Positions 15,383 to 22,477 of a DNA stretch of 22,735 bases are shown here, piece after piece. The notes below the pieces were generated by a model. The model worked only from the letters and a program-made list of their open reading frames with translations, made no database searches and was not told the DNA's origin. Where the stretch lies: assembly GCA_964558655.1 (NCBI GenBank), contig CAZLEX010000026.1:1-22735 (forward strand). The letters run 5' to 3'. This DNA comes from RGIG6353 sp964558655. Its GTDB lineage: Bacteria; Bacillota; Clostridia; Oscillospirales; SIG627. Each line of letters begins with the position of its first letter. The stretch's first letter is position 1. Made by a program: the position numbers and the translations under genes.

Positions 15383-17326
15383 ATGAGGATCACACTTGCA
15401 AAAATCGGAAATAACAAAACGATCGATTTTGCACTTGACGAGCTTGAAAAATATTTAAAGCTTATCGATGCCGATTCCGTTATTGACCGACGCGTTTATT
15501 CGGATTATGACGAAAACGTTGAAAATGTCATCTGGGTAGGAGAAAGCGAGAGCTTTTCTTCCCGTTTTCCCGAAGTTGAAAACCCTGAGCTTGATGATGC
15601 GATACTTATCGATATTGCACAGATGTCAGGAATTATTTCCGGTAACAATCAGAGAGCGGTTTTGATAGCGGTTTACCGTTTTTTGAGAGAACTCGGCTGT
15701 GCATGGGTAAGAAATACCCGTGACGGTGAAATAATACCGTCATATTCGCTTATTCCCGTTTCCATGTACATATGCGAGGCGGCAAGCTACCGTCACAGAG
15801 CTATTTGTATTGAGGGAGCGGTAAATTTTGAACATGTGCGTGATATGATTGATTGGATTCCCAAGGCTGGTATGAACGGTTATTACATTCAGTTTTTTAT
15901 TCCGGGGAATTTCTTTGAGCGTTGGTATTCACATTCTTCAAATCCTTATCTTCCGCCGGAACCCATAAATGCCGAAGATATTGAGGCTATGGTGTATGCG
16001 ATTGAAGAAGAAATAGAAAAAAGAGGTCTTCTTTATCATGCAATAGGGCACGGCTGGACGAGTAAACCTTTCGGGTTTGATTTTTCCGGCTGGCATACGG
16101 AGGACAGCAGTAAAATTCCCGCAGATGTAAAACCTTTAATTGCCGAAATCGACGGTGAAAGAAAGTTTTATCATGATCTGCCTATGGCTACAAATCTTTG
16201 TTATTCGAATCCTGTGGCAAGAGGGATTGTTACGGATGCAATTGCAGATTATTGTATTTCTCACCCAGAGGTGAATTATGTTCATTTTTGGCTTGCAGAT
16301 GCAGTTAACTGTTTTTGCGAATGTGATAATTGCCGCGATGTTTTGCCGGCCGATCATTATGTCATGATGCTTAATGAAGTTGACGAAAAACTTACGGCTG
16401 CGAATTGTGATACCAAAGTAGTATTTCTTATTTATTATGATCTTCTGTGGGCACCGAAAACGGAAAAATTGAAAAATCCCAATCGTTTTGTTCTTATGTT
16501 TGCACCGATAACACGCAAATATTCTCAAAGTTTTAAAGATGAAATACCAAAATCGGACGAAACAGCTGAATTTAAAAGAAATAAACTTATTATTCCCAAA
16601 AATGTTTCGGAAAACATTTCGTATTTGAGTAAATGGTTTGAAAATTCCGGAGCAAAGGACAGCTTCGATTTTGATTATCATCTCATGTGGGATCATCAAA
16701 ACGATGCCGGATACTATTTGACCGCAAAAACACTTTTCGATGATATGCAGGCGTTGGAGAAAATCGGTCTTCGCGGTATGGTTTCATGTCAGCTTACGCG
16801 AGCATCTTTCCCGACAGGGTTACCGATGCAGATGATGGCGGATGCCCTTTGGGACAAAGAGTGCGATTTCGAAGAAAAGAGCGATGAGTATTTTCTTTCC
16901 GCTTTCGGAATCGACGGGCTTGCCGTTAAGGAATATATGAAGAAACTTTCCGAATTGTTTGATCCGGATTATATGCGTCATGCAATAGAAGAAGTAAATC
17001 CGGAGATGCAAAAGAAACTGGCACAGGTTCAGGGATTGATTAGCGAATTTGAAAAGGTTATCGAAAGCAATCTTATGTGTACTGAAAACGGCAATTTGCG
17101 TAAGTCGTGGGAATATCTTTCATATCACGCACAGATAATAAAAAAATTGGCTCATGCAATGTCATGCCGTGCGAGAGGTGCCGATGCCGACGAAAAACGC
17201 AGGCTGTTTGTTGAAGTGAGTGATTTCGTAAATAAATTGGAACCGAAACTTCATCATGTTTTGGACGGATATATGTATTATTACAGATTAAAATGGGCAA
17301 TAGCCGATCTCGGATTAAACGATTAA
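15383..17326 (+). CDS. DUF4838-type, glycoside-hydrolase-like protein
   Basis: A 647-residue protein with no signal peptide. The first 120 residues form the alpha/beta domain seen in front of alpha-glucuronidase/GH20-like enzymes, ending SGNNQRAVLIAVYRFLRELGC. The middle (about 135-450) is the DUF4838 region, probably a TIM barrel, with VHFWLADAVNC followed by Cys310, Cys312, Cys314 and Cys317. The final 150 residues are helical. The family is found near carbohydrate genes but has no assigned reaction. ATG 15383 has AAAGGTG six bases upstream; an in-frame GTG at 15374 overlaps that site. It is the last operon gene, followed by a hairpin at 17388. Confidence 0.8.
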   Translation: MRITLAKIGNNKTIDFALDELEKYLKLIDADSVIDRRVYSDYDENVENVIWVGESESFSSRFPEVENPELDDAILIDIAQMSGIISGNNQRAVLIAVYRFLRELGCAWVRNTRDGEIIPSYSLIPVSMYICEAASYRHRAICIEGAVNFEHVRDMIDWIPKAGMNGYYIQFFIPGNFFERWYSHSSNPYLPPEPINAEDIEAMVYAIEEEIEKRGLLYHAIGHGWTSKPFGFDFSGWHTEDSSKIPADVKPLIAEIDGERKFYHDLPMATNLCYSNPVARGIVTDAIADYCISHPEVNYVHFWLADAVNCFCECDNCRDVLPADHYVMMLNEVDEKLTAANCDTKVVFLIYYDLLWAPKTEKLKNPNRFVLMFAPITRKYSQSFKDEIPKSDETAEFKRNKLIIPKNVSENISYLSKWFENSGAKDSFDFDYHLMWDHQNDAGYYLTAKTLFDDMQALEKIGLRGMVSCQLTRASFPTGLPMQMMADALWDKECDFEEKSDEYFLSAFGIDGLAVKEYMKKLSELFDPDYMRHAIEEVNPEMQKKLAQVQGLISEFEKVIESNLMCTENGNLRKSWEYLSYHAQIIKKLAHAMSCRARGADADEKRRLFVEVSDFVNKLEPKLHHVLDGYMYYYRLKWAIADLGLND

Positions 17327-17337
17327 TCGAAAAAATC

Positions 17338-17370
17338 AAAAAGTTGAGGCAAATGCTCAGGGTGAATAAG
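17338..17370 (+). repeat. Left inverted repeat bracketing the AT-rich island
   Basis: Starts AAAAAGTTGAGGCAAAT and matches the reverse complement of 19247-19280: 27 of 31 aligned positions agree, with one 2-base gap. It begins 11 bases after the DUF4838 stop. Either a terminal inverted repeat of an inserted element or a dispersed repeat placed behind genes. Confidence 0.55.
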
Positions 17371-17387
17371 GAAGTATTTTAGAAAAT

Positions 17388-17429
17388 GTGGTGTAACCTC
17401 AAAACAGTGTGGTTACACCACTTTTCTTT
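17388..17429. terminator. Bidirectional terminator
   Basis: A perfect 11-base-pair stem, GTGGTGTAACC (17388-17398) with GGTTACACCAC (17411-17421), has a 12-base loop and TTTTCTTT on the plus side. On the minus side it is followed by ATTTTCT. It ends the eight-gene plus-strand operon and probably also the minus-strand transcript reaching 17428. Confidence 0.88.
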
Positions 17430-17743
17430 ATGCAGATTTTGATGTTGTTTCTTTTTGATTTTGTAATTTTTCAACCGCTTGTAATAATTGTTGTTCCGTA
17501 GGAATATCAAACAGTCTGAATTGGTAAAGCAAGAATGAGTTTACGGCTGACCAATAGATGGAGGTATTGTATCCTTGAAGTACTACGAAAATGAAAATGC
17601 CGACATAAAGGATGCCAAAAGCAAAAGGCATCATTTTCTTCAAGTTCGTACCTTCAATATATTTTTGCTTTTCTTAAAACATTTCCATTCATCGTCAAAG
17701 ACTTTAATCGGTAAACGAGCTTTTCCTGTTATGCAATCTTCAT
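17428..17743 (-). pseudogene. Small membrane protein, probably frameshifted
   Basis: I do not recognise the family. The intact 71-residue frame at 17643-17428 has one membrane helix (MPFAFGILYVGIFIFVVLQG) and a polar, Gln/Lys-rich tail. Upstream in a second frame lies a plausible N-terminal part reading DCITGKARLPIKVFDDEWK, reached from ATG 17743 by one missing base. A second one-base slip in the A-rich run near 17675 joins it to KYIEGTNLKKMMPF of the intact frame. A normal protein of about 105 residues broken by two indels is the simplest reading. A short functional ORF from TTG 17643 is the alternative; an AAGGT precedes it. Confidence 0.45.
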
Positions 17744-17759
17744 CACTCCTTTCTTACAA

Positions 17760-17792
17760 TAAAAAAAGAGTAAACCATTTCTGATCTACTCT
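17760..17792 (-). terminator. Terminator of the cupin gene
   Basis: On the minus strand, AGAGTAGA (17792-17785) pairs with TTTACTCT (17774-17767) over eight positions including one G-T, with a 10-base loop. A run of seven T follows (17767-17761). It lies 14 bases after the cupin stop. Confidence 0.75.
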
Positions 17793-17805
17793 ACAAATTG
17801 TATAT

Positions 17806-18132
17806 TTATTTTTCTACTGTAATATCTAATAAAACTAAATCTTCATCTAAATTATTTATTATTTCATGGGTTTGTCCTAATTTACAATAATGAACCTCGC
17901 CTTTATTTATAATTTCTTCTTCTCCATCAATTATAATTCTTGCTTGTCCGGATATTACATATATAAATTCATTATTCATTTGAGTATGTTTTCCCATTGA
18001 GCCATTAGGTTCTATTATAGATTTTATAATCTTACAACTTTCATCTATAAACATATTAGCTTTTACCAATCCTACACCATTATTCATATTTGAAACTTCA
18101 ACTTGTTTTAAGATATTAAAATTTATTTTCAC
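17806..18132 (-). CDS. Small cupin-domain protein
   Basis: A 108-residue single-domain beta-barrel cupin. Cupin motif 1 is recognisable as GSMGKHTQMNNEFIYVISG but has a single His (KHT, where the classic form has HxH) plus the Glu. Motif 2 is GEVHYCKLGQTHEIINN. Metal binding through two His and one Glu is plausible. The substrate is unknown. I prefer GTG 18132 over ATG 18138 because GAGGA sits six bases before GTG but directly touches the ATG. A weak TTGAAA-17-TTAAAT promoter-like pair lies upstream. Codons are strikingly AT-rich compared with the flanking operons, as expected of acquired DNA. Confidence 0.8.
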   Translation of the reverse strand: MKINFNILKQVEVSNMNNGVGLVKANMFIDESCKIIKSIIEPNGSMGKHTQMNNEFIYVISGQARIIIDGEEEIINKGEVHYCKLGQTHEIINNLDEDLVLLDITVEK

Positions 18133-18194
18133 AATCATTCCTCAATTTAAATAAATTACTATAAATCTTTCAAACTGCAAAATTGGAATTTGTA

Positions 18195-18407
18195 CTATTT
18201 ATCTCTTTTTACTAATTTCTTTATTTTATCTGTGTTTTCTATATAGGTTTCTGTATAACCACATTCAGGGCATACTGCACATCTGATTTTACCTAATGAA
18301 TCTTTAAACATTCCTTGTTCTCTAACGTGTAATCCATATCCACCATTATTAACCATAACAGTTAAATCATCAACCATTTCTGTATTACATCTTAAACACT
18401 TTCTCAT
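18195..18407 (-). CDS. Zinc-ribbon protein of unknown function
   Basis: A 70-residue protein with Cys4-x2-Cys7 near the start and Cys43, Cys46-x2-Cys49 in the C-terminal half, so a four-cysteine zinc ribbon is likely. Similar small proteins are common in Clostridia and are often labelled nucleic-acid-binding, without proof. ATG 18407 is supported by AGGAG at 18418-18414, six bases upstream. An extended -10 box (TGT-TATAAT, 18460-18452) without a good -35 lies about 45 bases upstream. AT-rich like the cupin gene next to it; the two may be transcribed together (62 bases between). Confidence 0.75.
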   Translation of the reverse strand: MRKCLRCNTEMVDDLTVMVNNGGYGLHVREQGMFKDSLGKIRCAVCPECGYTETYIENTDKIKKLVKRDK

Positions 18408-18451
18408 TTTTTTCTCCTAACAAACAAATTACTATTTGTATAACTGATAAT

Positions 18452-18460
18452 ATTATAACA
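18452..18460 (-). promoter_or_regulatory. Candidate extended -10 box for the zinc-ribbon gene
   Basis: Minus-strand TG-T-TATAAT with a perfect -10 hexamer (18457-18452) but no recognisable -35 at the right distance. The start site would lie about 40 bases before the ATG. Confidence 0.45.
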
Positions 18461-18495
18461 TTTTTATAGCAACTTTTATATAATATGGATAAAAT

Positions 18496-18567
18496 TTATT
18501 CATCTTTTTCAGGGCGAATATATCTATTTTTCAAAATATCAGCCACAAAATTTTCTGTGATTTTCAT
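18496..18567 (-). CDS. Short ORF behind the methyltransferase (23 residues)
   Basis: ATG 18567 follows one base after the methyltransferase stop and has AGAGGTGA as ribosome site within the end of that gene, the arrangement expected of a second gene in a restriction-modification operon. The frame closes after MKITENFVADILKNRYIRPE plus three residues. It may be the surviving start of a lost partner gene such as a restriction endonuclease, or a genuine small peptide. No homologue is recognised. Confidence 0.35.
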   Translation of the reverse strand: MKITENFVADILKNRYIRPEKDE

Positions 18568-18568
18568 G

Positions 18569-19231
18569 TTATTCACCTCTAACATATTTTGATTTTGCGT
18601 TAGTTTTTCGCTCTTTTACTTTTTCAAGGCTTTTCCCATTTCTTACATTTGTAATTCCCGTACGCCTCAGTCCCATTTCATAATATTCTTCATTCATCTC
18701 AATTCCAATTCCAACTCTGCCTAAACGAACAGATACAGCGGATGTTGTAAATGAACCGGAAAATGGATCAAGTACAACATCTCCGGGATTAGATGATGCT
18801 TTGATAATGCGTTCAAGCAATGCTTCCGGTTTTTGTGTAGGATGATTCTCATACTCGTCCATCTTAAATCTAACACGGCTAAAATTCCAGACATTTCCCG
18901 GCACTTTTTCAGTACTGTAAGGTTGAGGTGGATTTTTTCTGTAATCAATCAGTTTGCGTTTTGCTCCAGTCTTTGCTTCAACAAGAATATCCTCATGATT
19001 AAATGTATAATTAGCCTTTTTGCTTTTGTTAATCATTAAAATCGGTTCATAGAGAGAACCGTACATTTTTTTCGATTGCATCCCGGAACTATCATAAGCC
19101 CAAATGATTCTACAAAGAACATTATAGTGTTCGGAAACAAACATATCAAGATACGGCATGTGCTGTGTCGCTGTCATAAAATACATTGTTCCTGTATCAG
19201 ACAAAACTCGCATACACTCATCAATCCACAT
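18569..19231 (-). pseudogene. YhdJ-like adenine-specific DNA methyltransferase, 5'-truncated
   Basis: The frame strongly resembles the last three quarters of E. coli YhdJ (M.EcoKII, N6-adenine, ATGCAT). Shared landmarks are YDSSGMQSKKMYGSLYEPIL, LIDYRKNPPQPY, KVPGNVWNFSRVR, YENHPTQKPEALLERII, and the SAM-binding DPFSGSFTTSAV, in YhdJ order. Homology extends a few codons upstream of the ATG (YIDWCK) to an in-frame TAA at about 19249. Roughly the first 63 residues, including the catalytic DPPY motif, are missing, so the product should be inactive as a methylase. The loss coincides with the right inverted repeat. No ribosome site precedes the ATG. Target specificity is only suggested by similarity. 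Confidence 0.85.
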
Positions 19232-19246
19232 CTTACACCAGTCAAT

Positions 19247-19280
19247 GTATTAACCCGTAGCAAATTTGCCTCAGCTTTTT
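19247..19280 (-). repeat. Right inverted repeat bracketing the AT-rich island
   Basis: Read on the minus strand it begins AAAAAGCTGAGGCAAAT and pairs with the left copy at 17338-17370 (27 of 31 positions, one 2-base gap). It starts 10 bases after the glyS stop and ends where the methyltransferase homology begins. It contains the palindrome GCAAATTTGC. Confidence 0.55.
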
Positions 19281-19290
19281 TGTGAAAATA

Positions 19291-20667
19291 TCAGAAGTCA
19301 AGTTTTGACGCGATGTAATCCTTTACCTGTGCAATCGGCAGACGGATTTGAGTCATTGTATCTCTGTCACGAATTGTAACGCAGTTATCGTTTTCGGAAT
19401 CGAAGTCATATGTTATGCAAAAAGGAGTTCCGATTTCATCTTCACGGCGGTATCTTTTTCCGATTGAACCCGCTTCGTCGTAGTCAACCATAAAACTCTT
19501 TGAAAGTTCTTTGTGTAAAGACAGTGCTTTTTCGGAAAGTTTCTTCGACAGAGGAAGTATTGCCGCTTTGAAAGGTGCAAGTGCGGGGTGAAAACGCATG
19601 ACAACTCTCGTATCGCCTTCTGCAAGAATTTCCTCGTCGTATGCTTCAACCAGAAATGCAAGTGCAACACGGTCTGCACCTAAAGACGGTTCGACAACAT
19701 ACGGTACATATTTTTCGTTTGTCTCGGGATCAAAGTATTCGAGACTCTGCCCCGAATGTTTCATGTGTTGAGAAAGGTCGTAATTTGTACGGTCGGCGAT
19801 ACCCCAAAGTTCTCCCCATCCAAACGGGAACAGATATTCGAAATCGGTCGTTGCCTTTGAATAGAAAGACAGTTCTTCTTTTGCGTGATCACGCAAACGG
19901 AGATTTTCTTTTTTCATATTAAGAGAATAAAGGAAATTAGCACAATAATCTTTCCAATAAGCAAACCATTCAAGATCGGTATCCGGCTTACAGAAAAATT
20001 CGAGTTCCATTTGTTCAAATTCTCTCGTGCGGAATGTGAAGTTTCCGGGAGTGATTTCGTTTCTGAAAGACTTTCCTATCTGTGCTACACCGAAAGGAAG
20101 CTTACGGCGTGAAGTACGCTGAATATTCGCAAAGTTTACAAATATTCCCTGTGCTGTTTCGGGACGCAAATAAAGTTCGCTTTTCGCATCTTCCGTAACG
20201 CCTTGAAAGGTTTTAAACATTAAATTGAATTTGCGAATTTCGGTAAAATTATGAGAACCGCATTCGGGGCAAGCAATATTATTTTCTTTAATGTAATCCA
20301 TCATTTGTTCGTTTGTCCAGCCGTCTGCGGGAGTTCCGCTGAAATCCTCGATGAGTTTGTCGGCACGGTGACGGCTTTTACAGTCCTTACAATCCATTAA
20401 AGGATCTGAAAATCCTCCCACATGTCCGGAAGCCACCCAAGTTTCCGGATTCATAAGAATTGCACTGTCCAACCCGACATTGTATCCGGATTCCTGAACG
20501 AATTTTTTCCACCATGCTTTTTTTACATTGTTTTTGAATTCCACGCCCAGAGGTCCGTAGTCCCATGTGTTTGCGAGACCTCCGTATATTTCCGAACCGC
20601 TGTATACAAAGCCTCTGCTTTTACACAAAGCTACTACTTTTTCCATCGTTTTTTCCGTGTTGTTCAT
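19291..20667 (-). CDS. glyS: Glycine--tRNA ligase (homodimeric type)
   Basis: Class II aminoacyl-tRNA synthetase that charges tRNA(Gly); the single-chain alpha2 type, not the GlyQ/GlyS heterotetramer. The 458 residues include SEIYGGLANTWDYGPLG (24-40), a Cys93-Cys96/Cys133-Cys136 zinc-ribbon-like pair, motif 2 with FRNEI (201-205), FRTREFEQMELEFF, motif 3 PSLGADRVALAFL, and a C-terminal anticodon-binding domain. ATG 20667 is favoured over 20715 because GGAG is eight bases before it and the extra 16 residues overlap the promoter region. The leader from its promoter is only about 35 bases, too short for a T-box. No terminator was seen after the stop. Confidence 0.96.
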   Translation of the reverse strand: MNNTEKTMEKVVALCKSRGFVYSGSEIYGGLANTWDYGPLGVEFKNNVKKAWWKKFVQESGYNVGLDSAILMNPETWVASGHVGGFSDPLMDCKDCKSRHRADKLIEDFSGTPADGWTNEQMMDYIKENNIACPECGSHNFTEIRKFNLMFKTFQGVTEDAKSELYLRPETAQGIFVNFANIQRTSRRKLPFGVAQIGKSFRNEITPGNFTFRTREFEQMELEFFCKPDTDLEWFAYWKDYCANFLYSLNMKKENLRLRDHAKEELSFYSKATTDFEYLFPFGWGELWGIADRTNYDLSQHMKHSGQSLEYFDPETNEKYVPYVVEPSLGADRVALAFLVEAYDEEILAEGDTRVVMRFHPALAPFKAAILPLSKKLSEKALSLHKELSKSFMVDYDEAGSIGKRYRREDEIGTPFCITYDFDSENDNCVTIRDRDTMTQIRLPIAQVKDYIASKLDF

Positions 20668-20706
20668 ATTTTCATCTCCGTTATCATTATAAAATTCTGT
20701 AAGTAT

Positions 20707-20735
20707 ATAATACATAAAAAAGGCAAATAAGTCAA
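20707..20735 (-). promoter_or_regulatory. Promoter of glyS
   Basis: Minus-strand TTGACT (20735-20730), 17-base spacer, TATTAT (20712-20707). The predicted start site is about 35 bases before ATG 20667. The longer reading frame beginning at 20715 would start inside this promoter, which supports the shorter protein. Confidence 0.75.
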
Positions 20736-20886
20736 GAGAAAAGCAAATTAAACTGTAGATTTATCAATGATGGGTGACACTTTTAGAGTCTATTTTCTTT
20801 TTTCATCTGTAACCCGTCTGTTGTTACACAACAATTTTGAATAATTTTTTCAGGAAGTGGAAATACTAATCGTTTTGGGCATAAAT

Positions 20887-20908
20887 AAAAGCATCGCCGA
20901 AGCGATGC
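20887..20908 (-). terminator. Terminator of the sigma-factor gene
   Basis: On the minus strand, GCATCGC-TTCG-GCGATGC (20908-20891) forms a seven-base-pair stem with a stable UUCG tetraloop, followed by TTTTATTTAT. It lies 15 bases after the stop of the sigma-like gene. Confidence 0.9.
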
Positions 20909-20923
20909 CTTTACTGTAATTAC

Positions 20924-22477
20924 TTATCTTTCCACAATCATCAATACGCCTTCTGCTCCAACCTTGTTTTCGGGTTCTACAAGCAGACCTTCGTTAATAC
21001 ATTCCTCGATTGCTTTTGCCAATATTCTGACTCCCGCAATAAGTCCCGTATAGATTTGATACTCGTTCATAAGGTGTTCGGGAATGTGTGTTTTCATAAA
21101 CACAGAAAGCTCGGCGGCAATTTGTTCAATAACCATTCCCATATCATTATTGAAATCAAAGGAGAAATTGTAGAAGTCCATATCGTTCTTTTTGTCAATC
21201 ACAATGATTTTGGGTTCAATGACATTTCCATTCTTGCGAAGATACCCACATTCAAGAGTTTTGGCTGCTATTTCTTTTTCACTTTCGGTCAGTTCATCAA
21301 TAGCAATTCCTCCAATGGCTCTAAGTACCATTAAGAGCTTGGGATCGTGAGATAGGTTGTGTCCACAATGGAAGTGTTTATCAATACGCTTGCCGTAAAT
21401 ATTGGATGCGAACACCGACTTATATCCGCCGATTGAAGCTGCATCTATACCATCGCTACCATAGAAATCAAAGTCAGGATATTGTTCATCTGTATACGCA
21501 ACTGCAACGCAAGAAAAACTCCTATTAACCGGAACAATATCAGAAAAGTATTTTTCAGCAAGAACTTTATTGATTCTTTCTTCAAAATTCCAAACTGTTC
21601 TTGAAATCAAAGACCACATAATGAATCGCAAGTCGTTCTGTTCGCTTAAATAAGGGAATGAAAGTATTTTTTCTTCATTATGTTTCAGCGTGTTTTTGAT
21701 AATTTCGTAAAATTCAGGCAAATGCTTTTCGTAAATCTTGTTAGCTTGGTCGTACTCATCGTAATCCACCAAGTGGATATTTACTACATACTTGCCGTTA
21801 TCAAGTTTTCGAAGCATACCATATTTTCCATTTTCGCCGTGACATTGAATTTCCAATTCTTCTTCAATATAAGGCATAGGCACACAAAGTTCCTCAGATA
21901 GTTCTTTGGCTGATTTCGGTTTGTCTTTACACAAGTAAATTAAGTTTTGAGAAAACATCCTTTCAGTTTTAGAACGAGGATCGTTGCCGCAAGGATTCCC
22001 GGTTCCCGAAATAGCCAATTTGATAGGCTTTAATACATATGTTCTTTCACTCATAGTTTCAACCTCTTTTCTAACTGAATTTCGTGCAGAAAACAAACGT
22101 TGCTTTACGGTGGTTTCATTGATGTTAAGTCTTGTGGAAATCTCTTTTACCTTCAACTCATCAATGTAGAACATTACCATTACTTCTCGATATGCCTTTG
22201 ATAAAAAAGCAATTTCCTTGAAAATCCTACTTATTTGTTCTTGTTCGGCTACTTCCTCAACAAATTCTTCTATCTCATTTTCTTTAGATGCTAACATCAA
22301 GTAGCTGTTTTCAATGCTAAACACTTGGTGTTTAGCATTTCTTTTCTCACAATAGTCAGCATAAACTCTGCGAGCAATAGTCCATACAAAAGCATAAAAG
22401 TTTTCAATATGTTCTTGTTTATGTATAGCTGATATTACCGCAAGAATAATATCCGAGCAGCGTGTTGCCATGCTCAT
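20924..22477 (-). CDS. Sigma-70-family (ECF-like) factor with long C-terminal extension, N-terminus truncated
   Basis: The 517-residue frame begins within sigma region 2: SDIILAVISAIHKQ then FYAFVWTIARRVYADYCEKR (27-46) is the core-binding and -10 recognition part. Region 4 with its helix-turn-helix is at about 85-140. A winged-helix-like segment follows (177-236, SAKELSEELCVPMPYIEEEL). The remaining 280 residues are unlike known sigma regions and hold a His/Cys-rich spot, HFHCGHNLSHD. Region 2.1 (about 40 residues) is missing. The first six codons come from the adjacent HsdR sequence in another frame, an in-frame TAA precedes ATG 22477, and there is no ribosome site. Expression of a working factor is doubtful, although the rest is intact and has its own terminator. 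Confidence 0.75.
   Translation of the reverse strand: MSMATRCSDIILAVISAIHKQEHIENFYAFVWTIARRVYADYCEKRNAKHQVFSIENSYLMLASKENEIEEFVEEVAEQEQISRIFKEIAFLSKAYREVMVMFYIDELKVKEISTRLNINETTVKQRLFSARNSVRKEVETMSERTYVLKPIKLAISGTGNPCGNDPRSKTERMFSQNLIYLCKDKPKSAKELSEELCVPMPYIEEELEIQCHGENGKYGMLRKLDNGKYVVNIHLVDYDEYDQANKIYEKHLPEFYEIIKNTLKHNEEKILSFPYLSEQNDLRFIMWSLISRTVWNFEERINKVLAEKYFSDIVPVNRSFSCVAVAYTDEQYPDFDFYGSDGIDAASIGGYKSVFASNIYGKRIDKHFHCGHNLSHDPKLLMVLRAIGGIAIDELTESEKEIAAKTLECGYLRKNGNVIEPKIIVIDKKNDMDFYNFSFDFNNDMGMVIEQIAAELSVFMKTHIPEHLMNEYQIYTGLIAGVRILAKAIEECINEGLLVEPENKVGAEGVLMIVER

Noticed and set aside
16136..16699. 187-codon minus-strand frame inside the DUF4838 gene
   Set aside because: Antisense shadow of a well-supported coding frame; no ribosome site and no recognisable motif.
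17338..17370. Integron attC site
   Set aside because: The expected RYYYAAC and GTTRRRY core boxes are not present in the right order and no integrase is in the window.
18569..19231. Functional restriction-modification system in the island
   Set aside because: The methyltransferase lacks the catalytic DPPY part and no restriction enzyme gene is present; the HsdR piece lies 3 kb away beyond glyS and is itself truncated.
20668..20740. T-box riboswitch before glyS
   Set aside because: The leader between the likely start site and the ATG is only about 35 bases, and no T-box consensus or antiterminator hairpin is present.
20836..20890. Short TGTTGT...ACAACA hairpin and repeats upstream of the glyS promoter as an insertion-sequence end
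   Set aside because: The stem at 20820-20834 is only six base pairs, no mate or transposase was found, and the region between glyS and the sigma terminator shows no convincing element ends.
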